Shown here piece by piece: positions 7,891 through 13,881 of a stretch of 21,898 nucleotides of DNA. Numbering within the stretch: position 1 is the stretch's first letter; each line of letters opens with the position of its first letter. Position numbers and translations under genes: made by a program. The DNA lies in the IMG/VR virus record IMGVR_UViG_3300047462_000179, positions 1 to 21,898 of that record; one strand, given 5' to 3'. Source of the DNA: a virus. Under the pieces are notes generated by a model. It did no database searches. It saw nothing but the letters and a program-made list of their open reading frames with translations, and had not been told where the DNA came from.

Positions 7891-8366
7891 AGAAGATCAA
7901 TTTGCTGAATCACCAAGGACTTTCTTTCGAAGGTTTCAAAACGTGGCTAAATCAACTTATTCTTGATAAGAAAGGTGCATTGCCAGACTTAAATGATTGG
8001 AAGGAAATTAAGGCAAATCTTGATCGTGTAAGTGTTCCAAAGGAAGACAAACAAAACCTATCACCAAAGCCAAAGGTATGGGTAGATTACACAAATATTA
8101 AAAAATCTGACGATCGTCCTTATATTCCATGGATGTCGTCGATTGAAGATGAAATGTGCGCTACTATCGATGACGATATGGATATGCATATGGATCTTCT
8201 TGAAGAACTTGAATACTACTTGGATAAAGTAGAAACTGGAACTTCTGTTCCTGCATCGTATTTGATTAACACGACGTACAACGGAAATCCAGTACAATTG
8301 GAAATGAATTATGACAAAGCAAAAGAAAACGACAACAACCTCAACAACAGCTGCAGTGGAACCTAA
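7887..8366 (+). CDS. Hypothetical protein with W-x(n)-P-x(n)-W module
   Basis: 159 residues. The N-terminal segment FEGFKTWLNQL followed by ALPDLNDWKEIKANLDRV matches a small helical module that recurs in many phage proteins; the next gene has a second copy. The rest is acidic (DDDMDMHMDLLEELEYYLD) with a flexible tail. The start overlaps the pseudogene stop (ATGA). AAAGG lies 11 bases upstream and TATAAT at 7876-7881 could be a -10, but no -35 is convincing. The last 18 codons overlap the next gene in another frame, so the C-terminus may be constrained mainly by that overlap. Function unknown. Confidence 0.75.
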   Translation: MKKINLLNHQGLSFEGFKTWLNQLILDKKGALPDLNDWKEIKANLDRVSVPKEDKQNLSPKPKVWVDYTNIKKSDDRPYIPWMSSIEDEMCATIDDDMDMHMDLLEELEYYLDKVETGTSVPASYLINTTYNGNPVQLEMNYDKAKENDNNLNNSCSGT

Positions 8367-8730
8367 AGTAAAGACACAAACTCTTCGTGAGTTTCGTGCT
8401 TGGCTTTCTGGTGTAGAGGAAATGCAATCAGACGATTGGTCGCCTGATCTTACTCAATGGCGAAGAATTCGCGAACGAATTGAGAATATTTCGGAACCAA
8501 AAAATTCTTTTAAGTCGGGTGGAACTGGTCCATCGGACGAAGACTTTCATCCAGTAGCACCGATGCCTGTACGTGCATCAGGTCCATCTGCATTTGCAGC
8601 ACCAGCAGTGTTAATGGCTCCTCCTGCACCTCTACCAACGTTTATGAATACTTCTGGTGTTGAAGGTGCACGAGTTAAAACTCCTAACGTAGATTCAAGT
8701 AGTGGACAATTTACCTCAAGTCTTGAGTAA
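8311..8730 (+). CDS. Hypothetical protein, paralogous module, proline/alanine-rich tail
   Basis: 139 residues. A Thr/Lys-rich start is followed by LREFRAWLSGVEEM and DLTQWRRIRERIENI (about residues 25-62), aligning with the first module of the preceding gene. The remainder is low-complexity Pro/Ala/Ser (FAAPAVLMAPPAPLPTF) and likely disordered. GGA lies 8 bases upstream of the ATG within the preceding gene; the overlap of 56 bases is unusually long. It may be an adaptor that binds another phage protein through the tryptophan module. No known function. Confidence 0.7.
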   Translation: MTKQKKTTTTSTTAAVEPKVKTQTLREFRAWLSGVEEMQSDDWSPDLTQWRRIRERIENISEPKNSFKSGGTGPSDEDFHPVAPMPVRASGPSAFAAPAVLMAPPAPLPTFMNTSGVEGARVKTPNVDSSSGQFTSSLE

Positions 8731-9250
8731 TACGAAACTCAAAAACCGAACGCTGTGGTTCGACGGTGATACCTCCTATCCCTCTGACAACATCCACACA
8801 GTGTTTGGTTCTGATTATAGTCCTGTGTTTGTTGATGAGATGAACAAGGATATTGAACAGTTTAATAAACTTGTTCCAGCTGAAAAGAAGATTCAAGTAA
8901 AGACAGAGAATAGACCGTTTGATTTTAAGTGGAATATTCCTGACGAATATAAGAAGATTAATGTTGTTGAATATGTGGTAGAAAAATTGTCTCAACAGAA
9001 TATTTCTGACCAAGTAGAACTTAAGAAGAGAGCGGTTAGGGTGGCTAAAGAGCTAAAACTCTATCAACAGCACGATTTACTTGATGTTTTGCGAGTGCTT
9101 ATTTATGTCATAAATACACTGGATAGCAACCAAGTTGTCTGGGGTGTTGGACGTGGTAGTAGTGTTTCTTCATATGTACTCTTCTTGATAGGTGTACACG
9201 ATGTAGATAGCGTGAAGTACGAACTTGACATCGAAGACTTCTTGCATTAA
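8702..9250 (+). CDS. N-terminal half of a split Pol III alpha-like palm
   Basis: 182 residues from a GTG at 8702, with TTG 8723 or ATG 8840 as other possible starts. The last 35 residues carry the bacterial DNA polymerase III alpha (C-family) palm signature: GVGRGSSVSSYVLFLIGV (148-165) corresponds to GRGSAAGSLVAYxLGI, followed by VDSVKY and IEDFLH, matching DPLRY and FERFLN. The preceding helical region (about 88-145) corresponds to the segment before GRGS in Pol III alpha. The protein stops exactly where Pol III alpha would continue with the catalytic PDxDxDF motif. That motif opens the gene at 20949. There is no PHP domain. It could act with that second gene as a two-chain enzyme or be a degenerate binding protein. 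Confidence 0.7.
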   Translation: MDNLPQVLSNTKLKNRTLWFDGDTSYPSDNIHTVFGSDYSPVFVDEMNKDIEQFNKLVPAEKKIQVKTENRPFDFKWNIPDEYKKINVVEYVVEKLSQQNISDQVELKKRAVRVAKELKLYQQHDLLDVLRVLIYVINTLDSNQVVWGVGRGSSVSSYVLFLIGVHDVDSVKYELDIEDFLH

Positions 9251-9265
9251 CGGAGAAATAACTAT

Positions 9266-9568
9266 ATGCCAAGAACAAGAAGCGCAAAAGGTCAACTTGT
9301 AGATTTTGATCTATTGAAGATCAGACAGAAACTTGCTGCACAGCCAGTTTCAATCGACGTAAAGGCTCGTGAAGATTTTATCGATAAGAAACTAAGTCGT
9401 CGTCGTATGCGAAAAGTAAAGACCGCAAACACTCCTCTTGATGGAACAGTTGATAGTGAAGCACTTGTTTCAATTGAAACATCAGAAGCAGCACCTTTGA
9501 TTGATCCACCAAAAGTAGAAGTCAAAGAACAAAGCAAGCAAAAACACAGACCACCAGTCAAGGGATAA
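9266..9568 (+). CDS. Basic hypothetical protein (100 aa)
   Basis: GGAG lies 11 bases before the ATG. The first 55 residues are basic and helical (LVDFDLLKIRQKLAAQP, then DFIDKKLSRRRMRKVK), resembling a small nucleic-acid or protein-binding element. The rest is a flexible acidic-then-basic tail. It is reminiscent of small conserved proteins of T4-like marine phages, but I cannot name it. Three bases separate its stop from the next ATG. Confidence 0.7.
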   Translation: MPRTRSAKGQLVDFDLLKIRQKLAAQPVSIDVKAREDFIDKKLSRRRMRKVKTANTPLDGTVDSEALVSIETSEAAPLIDPPKVEVKEQSKQKHRPPVKG

Positions 9569-9571
9569 TAG

Positions 9572-9817
9572 ATGACAAACGAAGAAATGTTGAAAGATAT
9601 TAAGCGAATGAATGCCGAATCGATTGAATCAATCAAGCGATCAAAAGAGATTTTTCGTGAGCTTTCGAAGGAAGTGGGTTTTCCTGTAAACGATATCGAA
9701 GATATTATTGATGACACATTAAAAATAGCAGAAGAAAATCTCGAAACCGTTTCAACAATTATTCGTGATAATGCATATCACGACGCAATGGATTCTGTAA
9801 TTCCAAAATCAAAATAA
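9572..9817 (+). CDS. Small helical hypothetical protein (81 aa)
   Basis: AAGGG lies upstream of the ATG, within the end of the previous gene. The product is charged and entirely helical (MLKDIKRMNAESIESIKRSK, IIDDTLKIAEENLETV). Its C-terminus, NAYHDAMDSVIPKSK, resembles the YDRAMG-type tail found on the genes at 12128-13485, though less closely. No known family. Confidence 0.7.
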   Translation: MTNEEMLKDIKRMNAESIESIKRSKEIFRELSKEVGFPVNDIEDIIDDTLKIAEENLETVSTIIRDNAYHDAMDSVIPKSK

Positions 9818-9843
9818 CATATAACAATATAAGGTATAATAAA

Positions 9844-10185
9844 ATGGCTACAAAAAAGTGTCCTCTCCGTGTATTTCATAACGATGTTCTCTTTCACTTT
9901 GAAGATGAAGAGACAACATTCGTTGATGGCAAACTCAAACAAACTGGCTTCAAGGAAAAAACATCTTGGGGATTTGTGTATAAAGATACAAACAAGAGCG
10001 CAGCAGATTCTCGTTGGGGTATTGTAGATGCTATTGGTCCTGATATCGACACCAACGATATTAACATCGGTCGTCGTATTCTTGTCGAAAATTTGAAGTG
10101 GACAACTGGTTGCGAATTTGAGAAGAAGAAGTATTGGAAGACTACTGACGAGTTTGTTCTTGCAGTGGATCCAACAGAAGACTAA
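9844..10185 (+). CDS. Small beta-rich protein, possibly GroES/gp31-like
   Basis: 113 residues, with AAGG 9 bases upstream of the ATG. The central segment GIVDAIGPDI, then INIGRRILVENLKWT, a glycine turn, and a final DEFVLAVDP follow the order seen in GroES-type co-chaperonins (GxVxAVGxG, VGDxVLF, DILAV). T4 gp31 contains a comparable VGPDV turn. A co-chaperonin works with host GroEL to fold the major capsid protein. The similarity is only of pattern: the mobile-loop region is not clearly recognisable, and the length is slightly above GroES. Another small beta-barrel protein is possible. Confidence 0.7.
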   Translation: MATKKCPLRVFHNDVLFHFEDEETTFVDGKLKQTGFKEKTSWGFVYKDTNKSAADSRWGIVDAIGPDIDTNDINIGRRILVENLKWTTGCEFEKKKYWKTTDEFVLAVDPTED

Positions 10186-10187
10186 CA

Positions 10188-11153
10188 ATGGGCTTTATAA
10201 TCGTAATGTTTTTAACGACCCTGTCAATTGCAGGATCGGCAGCGTTTTTTAGTGTAATTGGTCTTGCACGAGTATTTTCTGGTGCATACTGGTCAATTAT
10301 TCTAATGGGTAGCTCTCTTGAAGCTGGTAAACTAACAACAGCTTCATACCTTTACCGACATTGGAATACGATGTCTAAAATCATGAGAGGATATCTCGTT
10401 GCTGCTGTAATGGTGTTAATGGCAATTACGTCGATGGGAATCTTTGGTTATCTTTCTTCAGCATTCCAAAGTAATGTCCTTCCTTATCAAGAACAGCAAC
10501 AACAAATTGAGTTGCTTGTAAACGACAAGACCGAAGCAGAGAAGTTAAAAACTGAACGATTGTCTCGCGAAGATCAAATTAACAAGCAGATTGCAAATCT
10601 TCCTGATAATTTTGTACATGGTCGTAGCACACTAATGGATGCAAACAAGCAAGAGCTTGAACAAATTCGTACTGATATTGCTGAATATACTGAACAAATC
10701 CGTTCTGATACAACGAAGATTGCAACTCTTAAAAGTCAAGTTCTTGAAGAGACAGCTCATATTGGACCAATTATTTTTATAGCACAAGTATTTGGTGCAG
10801 ATGTTAACCAAGCAATTAAATGGTTAATTATGATGATAGTCTTTGCATTTGATCCATTGGCTGTTATGCTTACTGTTGGAACAAATGCTGCTATTCTTAA
10901 ATGGAAAGAGGATAAGAAACCCAAAGAAGTCCCTCTTCCAGAACCAACATACTATCCACCAATGCCTGAAATTCCACCTCCAGCACCAGCACCAGCACCT
11001 GAACCAATTGTTATTCCAACATTACCCGATAGCTTATTTGCAAGAGCACATGAACTCTTTAGCAGCCCTAATTTAACTGAACATGAGAAGAATGTAGCAA
11101 AGACCCTCGAAGAGACTATTAAACTTCACATGAAGACAATAGGGAAAGGTTGA
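10188..11153 (+). CDS. Membrane protein with central coiled coil
   Basis: 321 residues. Hydrophobic segments lie at about 3-27, 32-43 (perhaps re-entrant) and 68-92; a coiled coil rich in Gln/Glu/Lys spans about 100-190; two more hydrophobic segments lie at about 192-236 and include FDPLAVMLTVGTNAA. The C-terminal region has a Pro-rich linker (PPAPAPAPEP) and a short helical tail. The topology suggests an inner-membrane protein with a soluble helical hairpin. Similar architectures occur in T4-like environmental phages, but no function is known to me. It starts 2 bases after the previous stop. Its stop codon overlaps the -35 box of the gp44 promoter. Confidence 0.8.
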   Translation: MGFIIVMFLTTLSIAGSAAFFSVIGLARVFSGAYWSIILMGSSLEAGKLTTASYLYRHWNTMSKIMRGYLVAAVMVLMAITSMGIFGYLSSAFQSNVLPYQEQQQQIELLVNDKTEAEKLKTERLSREDQINKQIANLPDNFVHGRSTLMDANKQELEQIRTDIAEYTEQIRSDTTKIATLKSQVLEETAHIGPIIFIAQVFGADVNQAIKWLIMMIVFAFDPLAVMLTVGTNAAILKWKEDKKPKEVPLPEPTYYPPMPEIPPPAPAPAPEPIVIPTLPDSLFARAHELFSSPNLTEHEKNVAKTLEETIKLHMKTIGKG

Positions 11154-11177
11154 CTTACATAAGCTGAACTGTATAAT
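11150..11177 (+). promoter_or_regulatory. Sigma70-like promoter for the clamp-loader operon
   Basis: TTGACT (11150-11155) and a perfect TATAAT (11172-11177) are separated by 16 bases. Transcription would start near 11184, leaving a short leader with GAGGAG before ATG 11205. The sequence ACTGTATAATA around the -10 is identical to that of the promoter at 20937. Confidence 0.7.
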
Positions 11178-11204
11178 AGTATATTCACGAGGAGAATAAC
11201 TATA

Positions 11205-12131
11205 ATGAGTGCATCCAAACTTTGGTCCGAGTTTTACCGCCCCAAAACACTTAAAGATTACGTTTTCCACGATACGGGGTTGCAGAATGCCGTTCAGAAA
11301 ATGCTTAACGAGAAGTCAGTTCCTCACCTACTCCTATCAGGTATTCAAGGAAGTGGCAAAACAACGTTAAGTCTTGTCCTTATCAATGAACTTGGTGTTG
11401 ATCCAATGGACGTATTGACGATCAATGCATCCGATGAGAATGATGTTGAAACGATGCGAACGAAGATTAAGTCGTTTATCTCAACATATGCAATGGGACC
11501 ATTTAAGGTTGTTCGTTTAGAAGAGGCTGACCGTCTTACACCTCACGCGCAAGATGCACTCCGTGCAATGACTCAAGATTATGTTGATGTTGCTCGTTTT
11601 ATTCTTACTTGCAACTACGAGAACAAAATTACTCCACCTCTTAAGTCAAGAATGCAACATTTTAGATTTGCAAAACCAGATCGAGATGCAGTACTTGAAT
11701 ATGCAGCAACTGTTCTTGTTCAAGAGCATGTTAAATTCACTGCTGATTTACTTGATAAATATGTTTCAGTTGGCTATCCAGATATTCGAAAGATTATCAA
11801 TCTCGTTCAACAAAATACTCACGAGAAGAGATTGCAACCATTGCAACAGGCTGGCGAGAATGGAGATTACAAATTTAAGCTGTTAGAGTTAATTGAAACT
11901 GGTTCGTGGGTTGAAGCCAGATTGCTTGCTTGTGCTGAAGTTGCACGAGAAGAGTGGGAGGATGTTTTTAGGTTCCTATATGAGAACCTACACAAATCAC
12001 CTTCGTTTAGTACGAGGGATAAATGGGAAGCTGGTATTGTTATCATCGCTGACCACCTTTACAAACACGGTATTGTTGCTGATCCAGAGATCAATGCAGC
12101 AGCTATGTTTATTCGCTTGGATCAAATATGA
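11205..12131 (+). CDS. 44: Clamp-loader ATPase subunit gp44
   Basis: AAA+ ATPase subunit that with gp62 opens and loads the sliding clamp (gp45) onto primer-template DNA. It has 308 residues against 319 in T4. Walker A is GIQGSGKT (46-53). The Walker B acidic box reads EEAD (106-109) in place of the classic DExD, as in several phage loaders. Sensor 1 is the TCN in FILTCNYENK. The SRC-type arginine finger is SRM (Ser148-Arg149). The C-terminal collar region is helical. GAGGAG precedes the start, and its own promoter lies upstream. The stop overlaps the next gene (ATGA). The partner gp62 is separated from it by six other genes, unlike the adjacent 44-62 pair of T4. Confidence 0.93.
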   Translation: MSASKLWSEFYRPKTLKDYVFHDTGLQNAVQKMLNEKSVPHLLLSGIQGSGKTTLSLVLINELGVDPMDVLTINASDENDVETMRTKIKSFISTYAMGPFKVVRLEEADRLTPHAQDALRAMTQDYVDVARFILTCNYENKITPPLKSRMQHFRFAKPDRDAVLEYAATVLVQEHVKFTADLLDKYVSVGYPDIRKIINLVQQNTHEKRLQPLQQAGENGDYKFKLLELIETGSWVEARLLACAEVAREEWEDVFRFLYENLHKSPSFSTRDKWEAGIVIIADHLYKHGIVADPEINAAAMFIRLDQI

Positions 12132-12535
12132 CATGTGCTTATGATAGGATTAATACAAATAGACTAACTGAATATATTCGTGCTTGCATTGGTGGTGTTC
12201 TTGAACAATTTGTGTATGAGCCAAACGATGCATTAACAAGAAGTATGATCGTTAGTGCATTACATAGTTTTTGTTTGAATATTAAAGATCGTGGTAGTTT
12301 GTACGATTATGCTATCGTTTGTGATAAAAACAATAATCCATCAAGTATCGTTGAAAACAACATGTTAGTTTGTGATGTTTACATTAAACCACTTCACCTT
12401 GTCGATACACCATTTGTCAATGTGCGTGCAATTATTAACTCTGGATCTGAACTTGTATTGAAGGCTTCAGGGATAACAAAAGAAGATCATTACGCTCGGT
12501 ACGAATACGCAATGGGTGTCCTTGCAAGGAAATAA
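12128..12535 (+). CDS. Stand-alone tail-sheath C-terminal domain protein
   Basis: 135 residues. The order INTNRLTEYI, YEPNDALTR, SLYDYAIVCDKNNNP, IVENNMLVCDVYIKP matches the C-terminal domain of phage tail-sheath proteins (RLxxYIE, FEPND, cd..nN, vdv.ikP). That domain is normally the end of a protein several times longer; here it starts directly at the domain, with a normal coupled start (ATGA overlap with gp44). The last residues, YEYAMGVLARK, carry the tail shared with nearby genes. It could cap or regulate sheath assembly, or be a repurposed fold. The clamp-loader operon context gives no structural partner nearby. Confidence 0.7.
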   Translation: MTCAYDRINTNRLTEYIRACIGGVLEQFVYEPNDALTRSMIVSALHSFCLNIKDRGSLYDYAIVCDKNNNPSSIVENNMLVCDVYIKPLHLVDTPFVNVRAIINSGSELVLKASGITKEDHYARYEYAMGVLARK

Positions 12536-12536
12536 A

Positions 12537-12722
12537 ATGGTTCAACATAATGTATGTAAACATAAAATGATCGATGGTAGTATTGTGGTTGATCCAAATA
12601 CGTTTATTCCATTTTGTACAGTTTGTAAAACAAAGTTTTCAAATTATCCAAATCTAAATGATGAAAAGGAAAATGCAAACGATGCTTATGATAGAGCAAT
12701 GGGCATTGTAGGAAAAAGATAA
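12537..12722 (+). CDS. Small zinc-ribbon-like protein (61 aa)
   Basis: ATG at 12537 is preceded by AAGGA at 6 bases; a GTG at 12516 extends the frame but has no such site. Cys7 and His9 (CKH) with Cys27 and Cys30 (CTVC) form a plausible C-x-H...C-x2-C zinc site. The C-terminus is NDAYDRAMGIVGKR, the clearest copy of the tail shared with the neighbouring genes. A role in nucleic-acid or protein binding is likely but unproven. Confidence 0.7.
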   Translation: MVQHNVCKHKMIDGSIVVDPNTFIPFCTVCKTKFSNYPNLNDEKENANDAYDRAMGIVGKR

Positions 12723-12723
12723 T

Positions 12724-13302
12724 ATGTTGATCGCAGGTATGTTGGAGCCAAAACCAGTTAATCATAATGTAGGAGACTACTGGTATTGCTATGCAAATAG
12801 AGATCTATATGAACTGAAAAGTTTTGTATTGGGATCCCAATGGATGTTGCTTCCATCTGGCACGTTTGTATCTCCTGCTCCACCTCCTGTACTTGCACTT
12901 CCACACCTACCACCACGTCCGTTATGGATTAAACATGGTGATCTAAATCGTATCCCACACTTATATGATTTGCAAGCTCAATATTGGATTCCGATTGTCC
13001 CAATGGGATTTAAGTTTCCTCCACTTAATCCAATAATTGGAGCACAATGGTTTAATTCAAACACAATGTACACGTATCAATACAATGGTGCAAAGTGGAT
13101 AGATATTACTCCACCAAGTCCTGTTGGATCACAAGGCGCAACTGGTCAACAAACAGTTCACCATGCTCCTATTCAAGGACAACTTAATATTAAACCGATA
13201 ACTCTTCCACCAACTAACGTACAAGCAGGTACACCAAAAACTCAACCAGATATGAAACCAAAATATAGCGATTACGATCGTGCAATGAAAGGAATAAAAT
13301 GA
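12724..13302 (+). CDS. Proline-rich protein with a fibre-like W-module
   Basis: 192 residues. Proline-rich stretches (SPAPPPVLALPHLPP) alternate with aromatic segments. Residues 106-128 (GAQWFNSNTMYTYQYNGAKW) resemble the G-x-x-W-F...NG-x-x-W module present in the two tail-fibre genes at 16067 and 17430. The C-terminus is SDYDRAMKGIK, a member of the shared tail. It is probably a structural or virion-associated protein. The start is 1 base after the previous stop, and its own stop overlaps the next ATG (ATGA). Confidence 0.7.
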   Translation: MLIAGMLEPKPVNHNVGDYWYCYANRDLYELKSFVLGSQWMLLPSGTFVSPAPPPVLALPHLPPRPLWIKHGDLNRIPHLYDLQAQYWIPIVPMGFKFPPLNPIIGAQWFNSNTMYTYQYNGAKWIDITPPSPVGSQGATGQQTVHHAPIQGQLNIKPITLPPTNVQAGTPKTQPDMKPKYSDYDRAMKGIK

Positions 13303-13485
13303 ACTTATTCAATGATTCAGATAATAGAAATAGATTAATGGTTATTGATTCAGATAATAGATTAATGGAGTATTTGAAGCCTTACCTTGAAAAAGGGATT
13401 ATACAATCTCTTGATGTAAAGTACGGTTGATCAAGAGAAACAATCAGAACAAGCATACGAACGAGCAATGGGAGTAATAAAATAA
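13299..13485 (+). pseudogene. Frameshifted small gene ending in the shared YxRAMG tail
   Basis: From ATG 13299 (overlapping the previous stop) the frame runs 43 codons to TGA 13428-13430. The adjacent frame, open from 13420, encodes DQEKQSEQAYERAMGVIK and stops at TAA 13483-13485, which overlaps the next ATG by one base. Joining the two frames needs a +1 step near GGT TGA. The conserved tail in the second frame shows that one gene of about 61 codons once existed. It is either a one-base mutation, a sequencing error, or less likely a +1 programmed shift at the slow TGA. Confidence 0.6.
13314..13368 (+). repeat. Short tandem duplication inside the frameshifted gene
   Basis: GATTCAGATAATAG occurs at 13314-13327 and again at 13347-13360, each followed by an ATTAATGG copy. 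The encoded peptide repeats DSDNR...LM. This looks like a recent 33-base duplication with small changes. Confidence 0.7.
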
Positions 13486-13826
13486 TGGCACGTCGGAAGA
13501 AAAATGAAATTGAAACACTTGACGAAACAACAGAGCGTCGTGTAAAGGAAGAAATTTCAAATAATGCAAATCGCAGCGAGAAGACATCGTGGAATCGCAA
13601 GATGGATAACATGGTAAAATTACTTGCTGAACTTCGCCCTATTGAAGATCAGATTATTGCACTCAACGAAAAGAAGATTCCAATCTTCGACGAAATTCAA
13701 AGTCTTCGCAAGCAAATGGTTGCTGATTGTGTGCATCCGTATGAGTATTTGTTAGTTGAAAAAGATCATTCCAAATGCAAATTTTGTGAAAAGCTACTTT
13801 CATTGCCAAATATCGAAGAAATGTAA
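13485..13826 (+). CDS. Coiled-coil plus zinc-knuckle protein (113 aa)
   Basis: Residues 1-80 are charged and helical, with a probable coiled coil at about 38-80 (MVKLLAELRPIEDQIIALN). The end has Cys82 and His84 (CVH) then Cys98 and Cys101 (CKFC), a C-x-H...C-x2-C zinc site like that of the gene at 12537. The start overlaps the preceding TAA by one base (TAATG). It lacks the shared YDRAMG tail. It could be a transcription or assembly accessory factor, but I do not recognise it. A possible second ribosome binding site (TAGGAGG) downstream lies too far from the next gene to serve it. Confidence 0.75.
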   Translation: MARRKKNEIETLDETTERRVKEEISNNANRSEKTSWNRKMDNMVKLLAELRPIEDQIIALNEKKIPIFDEIQSLRKQMVADCVHPYEYLLVEKDHSKCKFCEKLLSLPNIEEM

Positions 13827-13845
13827 TAGATAGGAGGCAGTAGAC

Positions 13846-13853
13846 TCTAAATA
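13846..13853 (+). promoter_or_regulatory. T4-type late promoter (TCTAAATA)
   Basis: TCTAAATA matches the T4 late consensus TATAAATA at 7 of 8 bases. The same variant occurs at 21517. Transcription should begin about 6 bases downstream, near 13859, inside the 5' arm of the hairpin at 13851-13881. Confidence 0.6.
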
Positions 13854-13881
13854 ATAGTAAACCCCAAAGGATTACTATTAT
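13851..13881 (+). promoter_or_regulatory. RNA hairpin sequestering the lipoprotein start codon
   Basis: ATAATAGTAA (13851-13860) is perfectly complementary to TTACTATTAT (13872-13881), with an 11-base loop holding AAAGGA. The 3' arm includes AT of the ATG at 13880. Read-through RNA would form a 10-bp stem around the start; RNA from the late promoter would lack most of the 5' arm. Confidence 0.65.

Noticed and set aside
9109-9116. CATAAATA as a late promoter
   Set aside because: It lies inside the polymerase-like coding sequence, 150 bases from the next start, with no linked hairpin or gene boundary.
9238-9250. Split-intein N-fragment at the end of the first polymerase-like half
   Set aside because: The coding sequence stops with TAA right after IEDFLH; no intein block A follows, and no C-intein precedes MDVDIDF at 20949.
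9835-9840. TATAAT just before ATG 9844 as a promoter -10
   Set aside because: It ends only 3 bases before the ATG, so RNA would start inside the gene, and there is no -35. AAGG at 9831 makes it a normal ribosome binding site with an AT spacer.
12516-12536. GTG 12516 as start of the small zinc protein
   Set aside because: ATG 12537 has AAGGA at ideal spacing and sits just after the previous stop.
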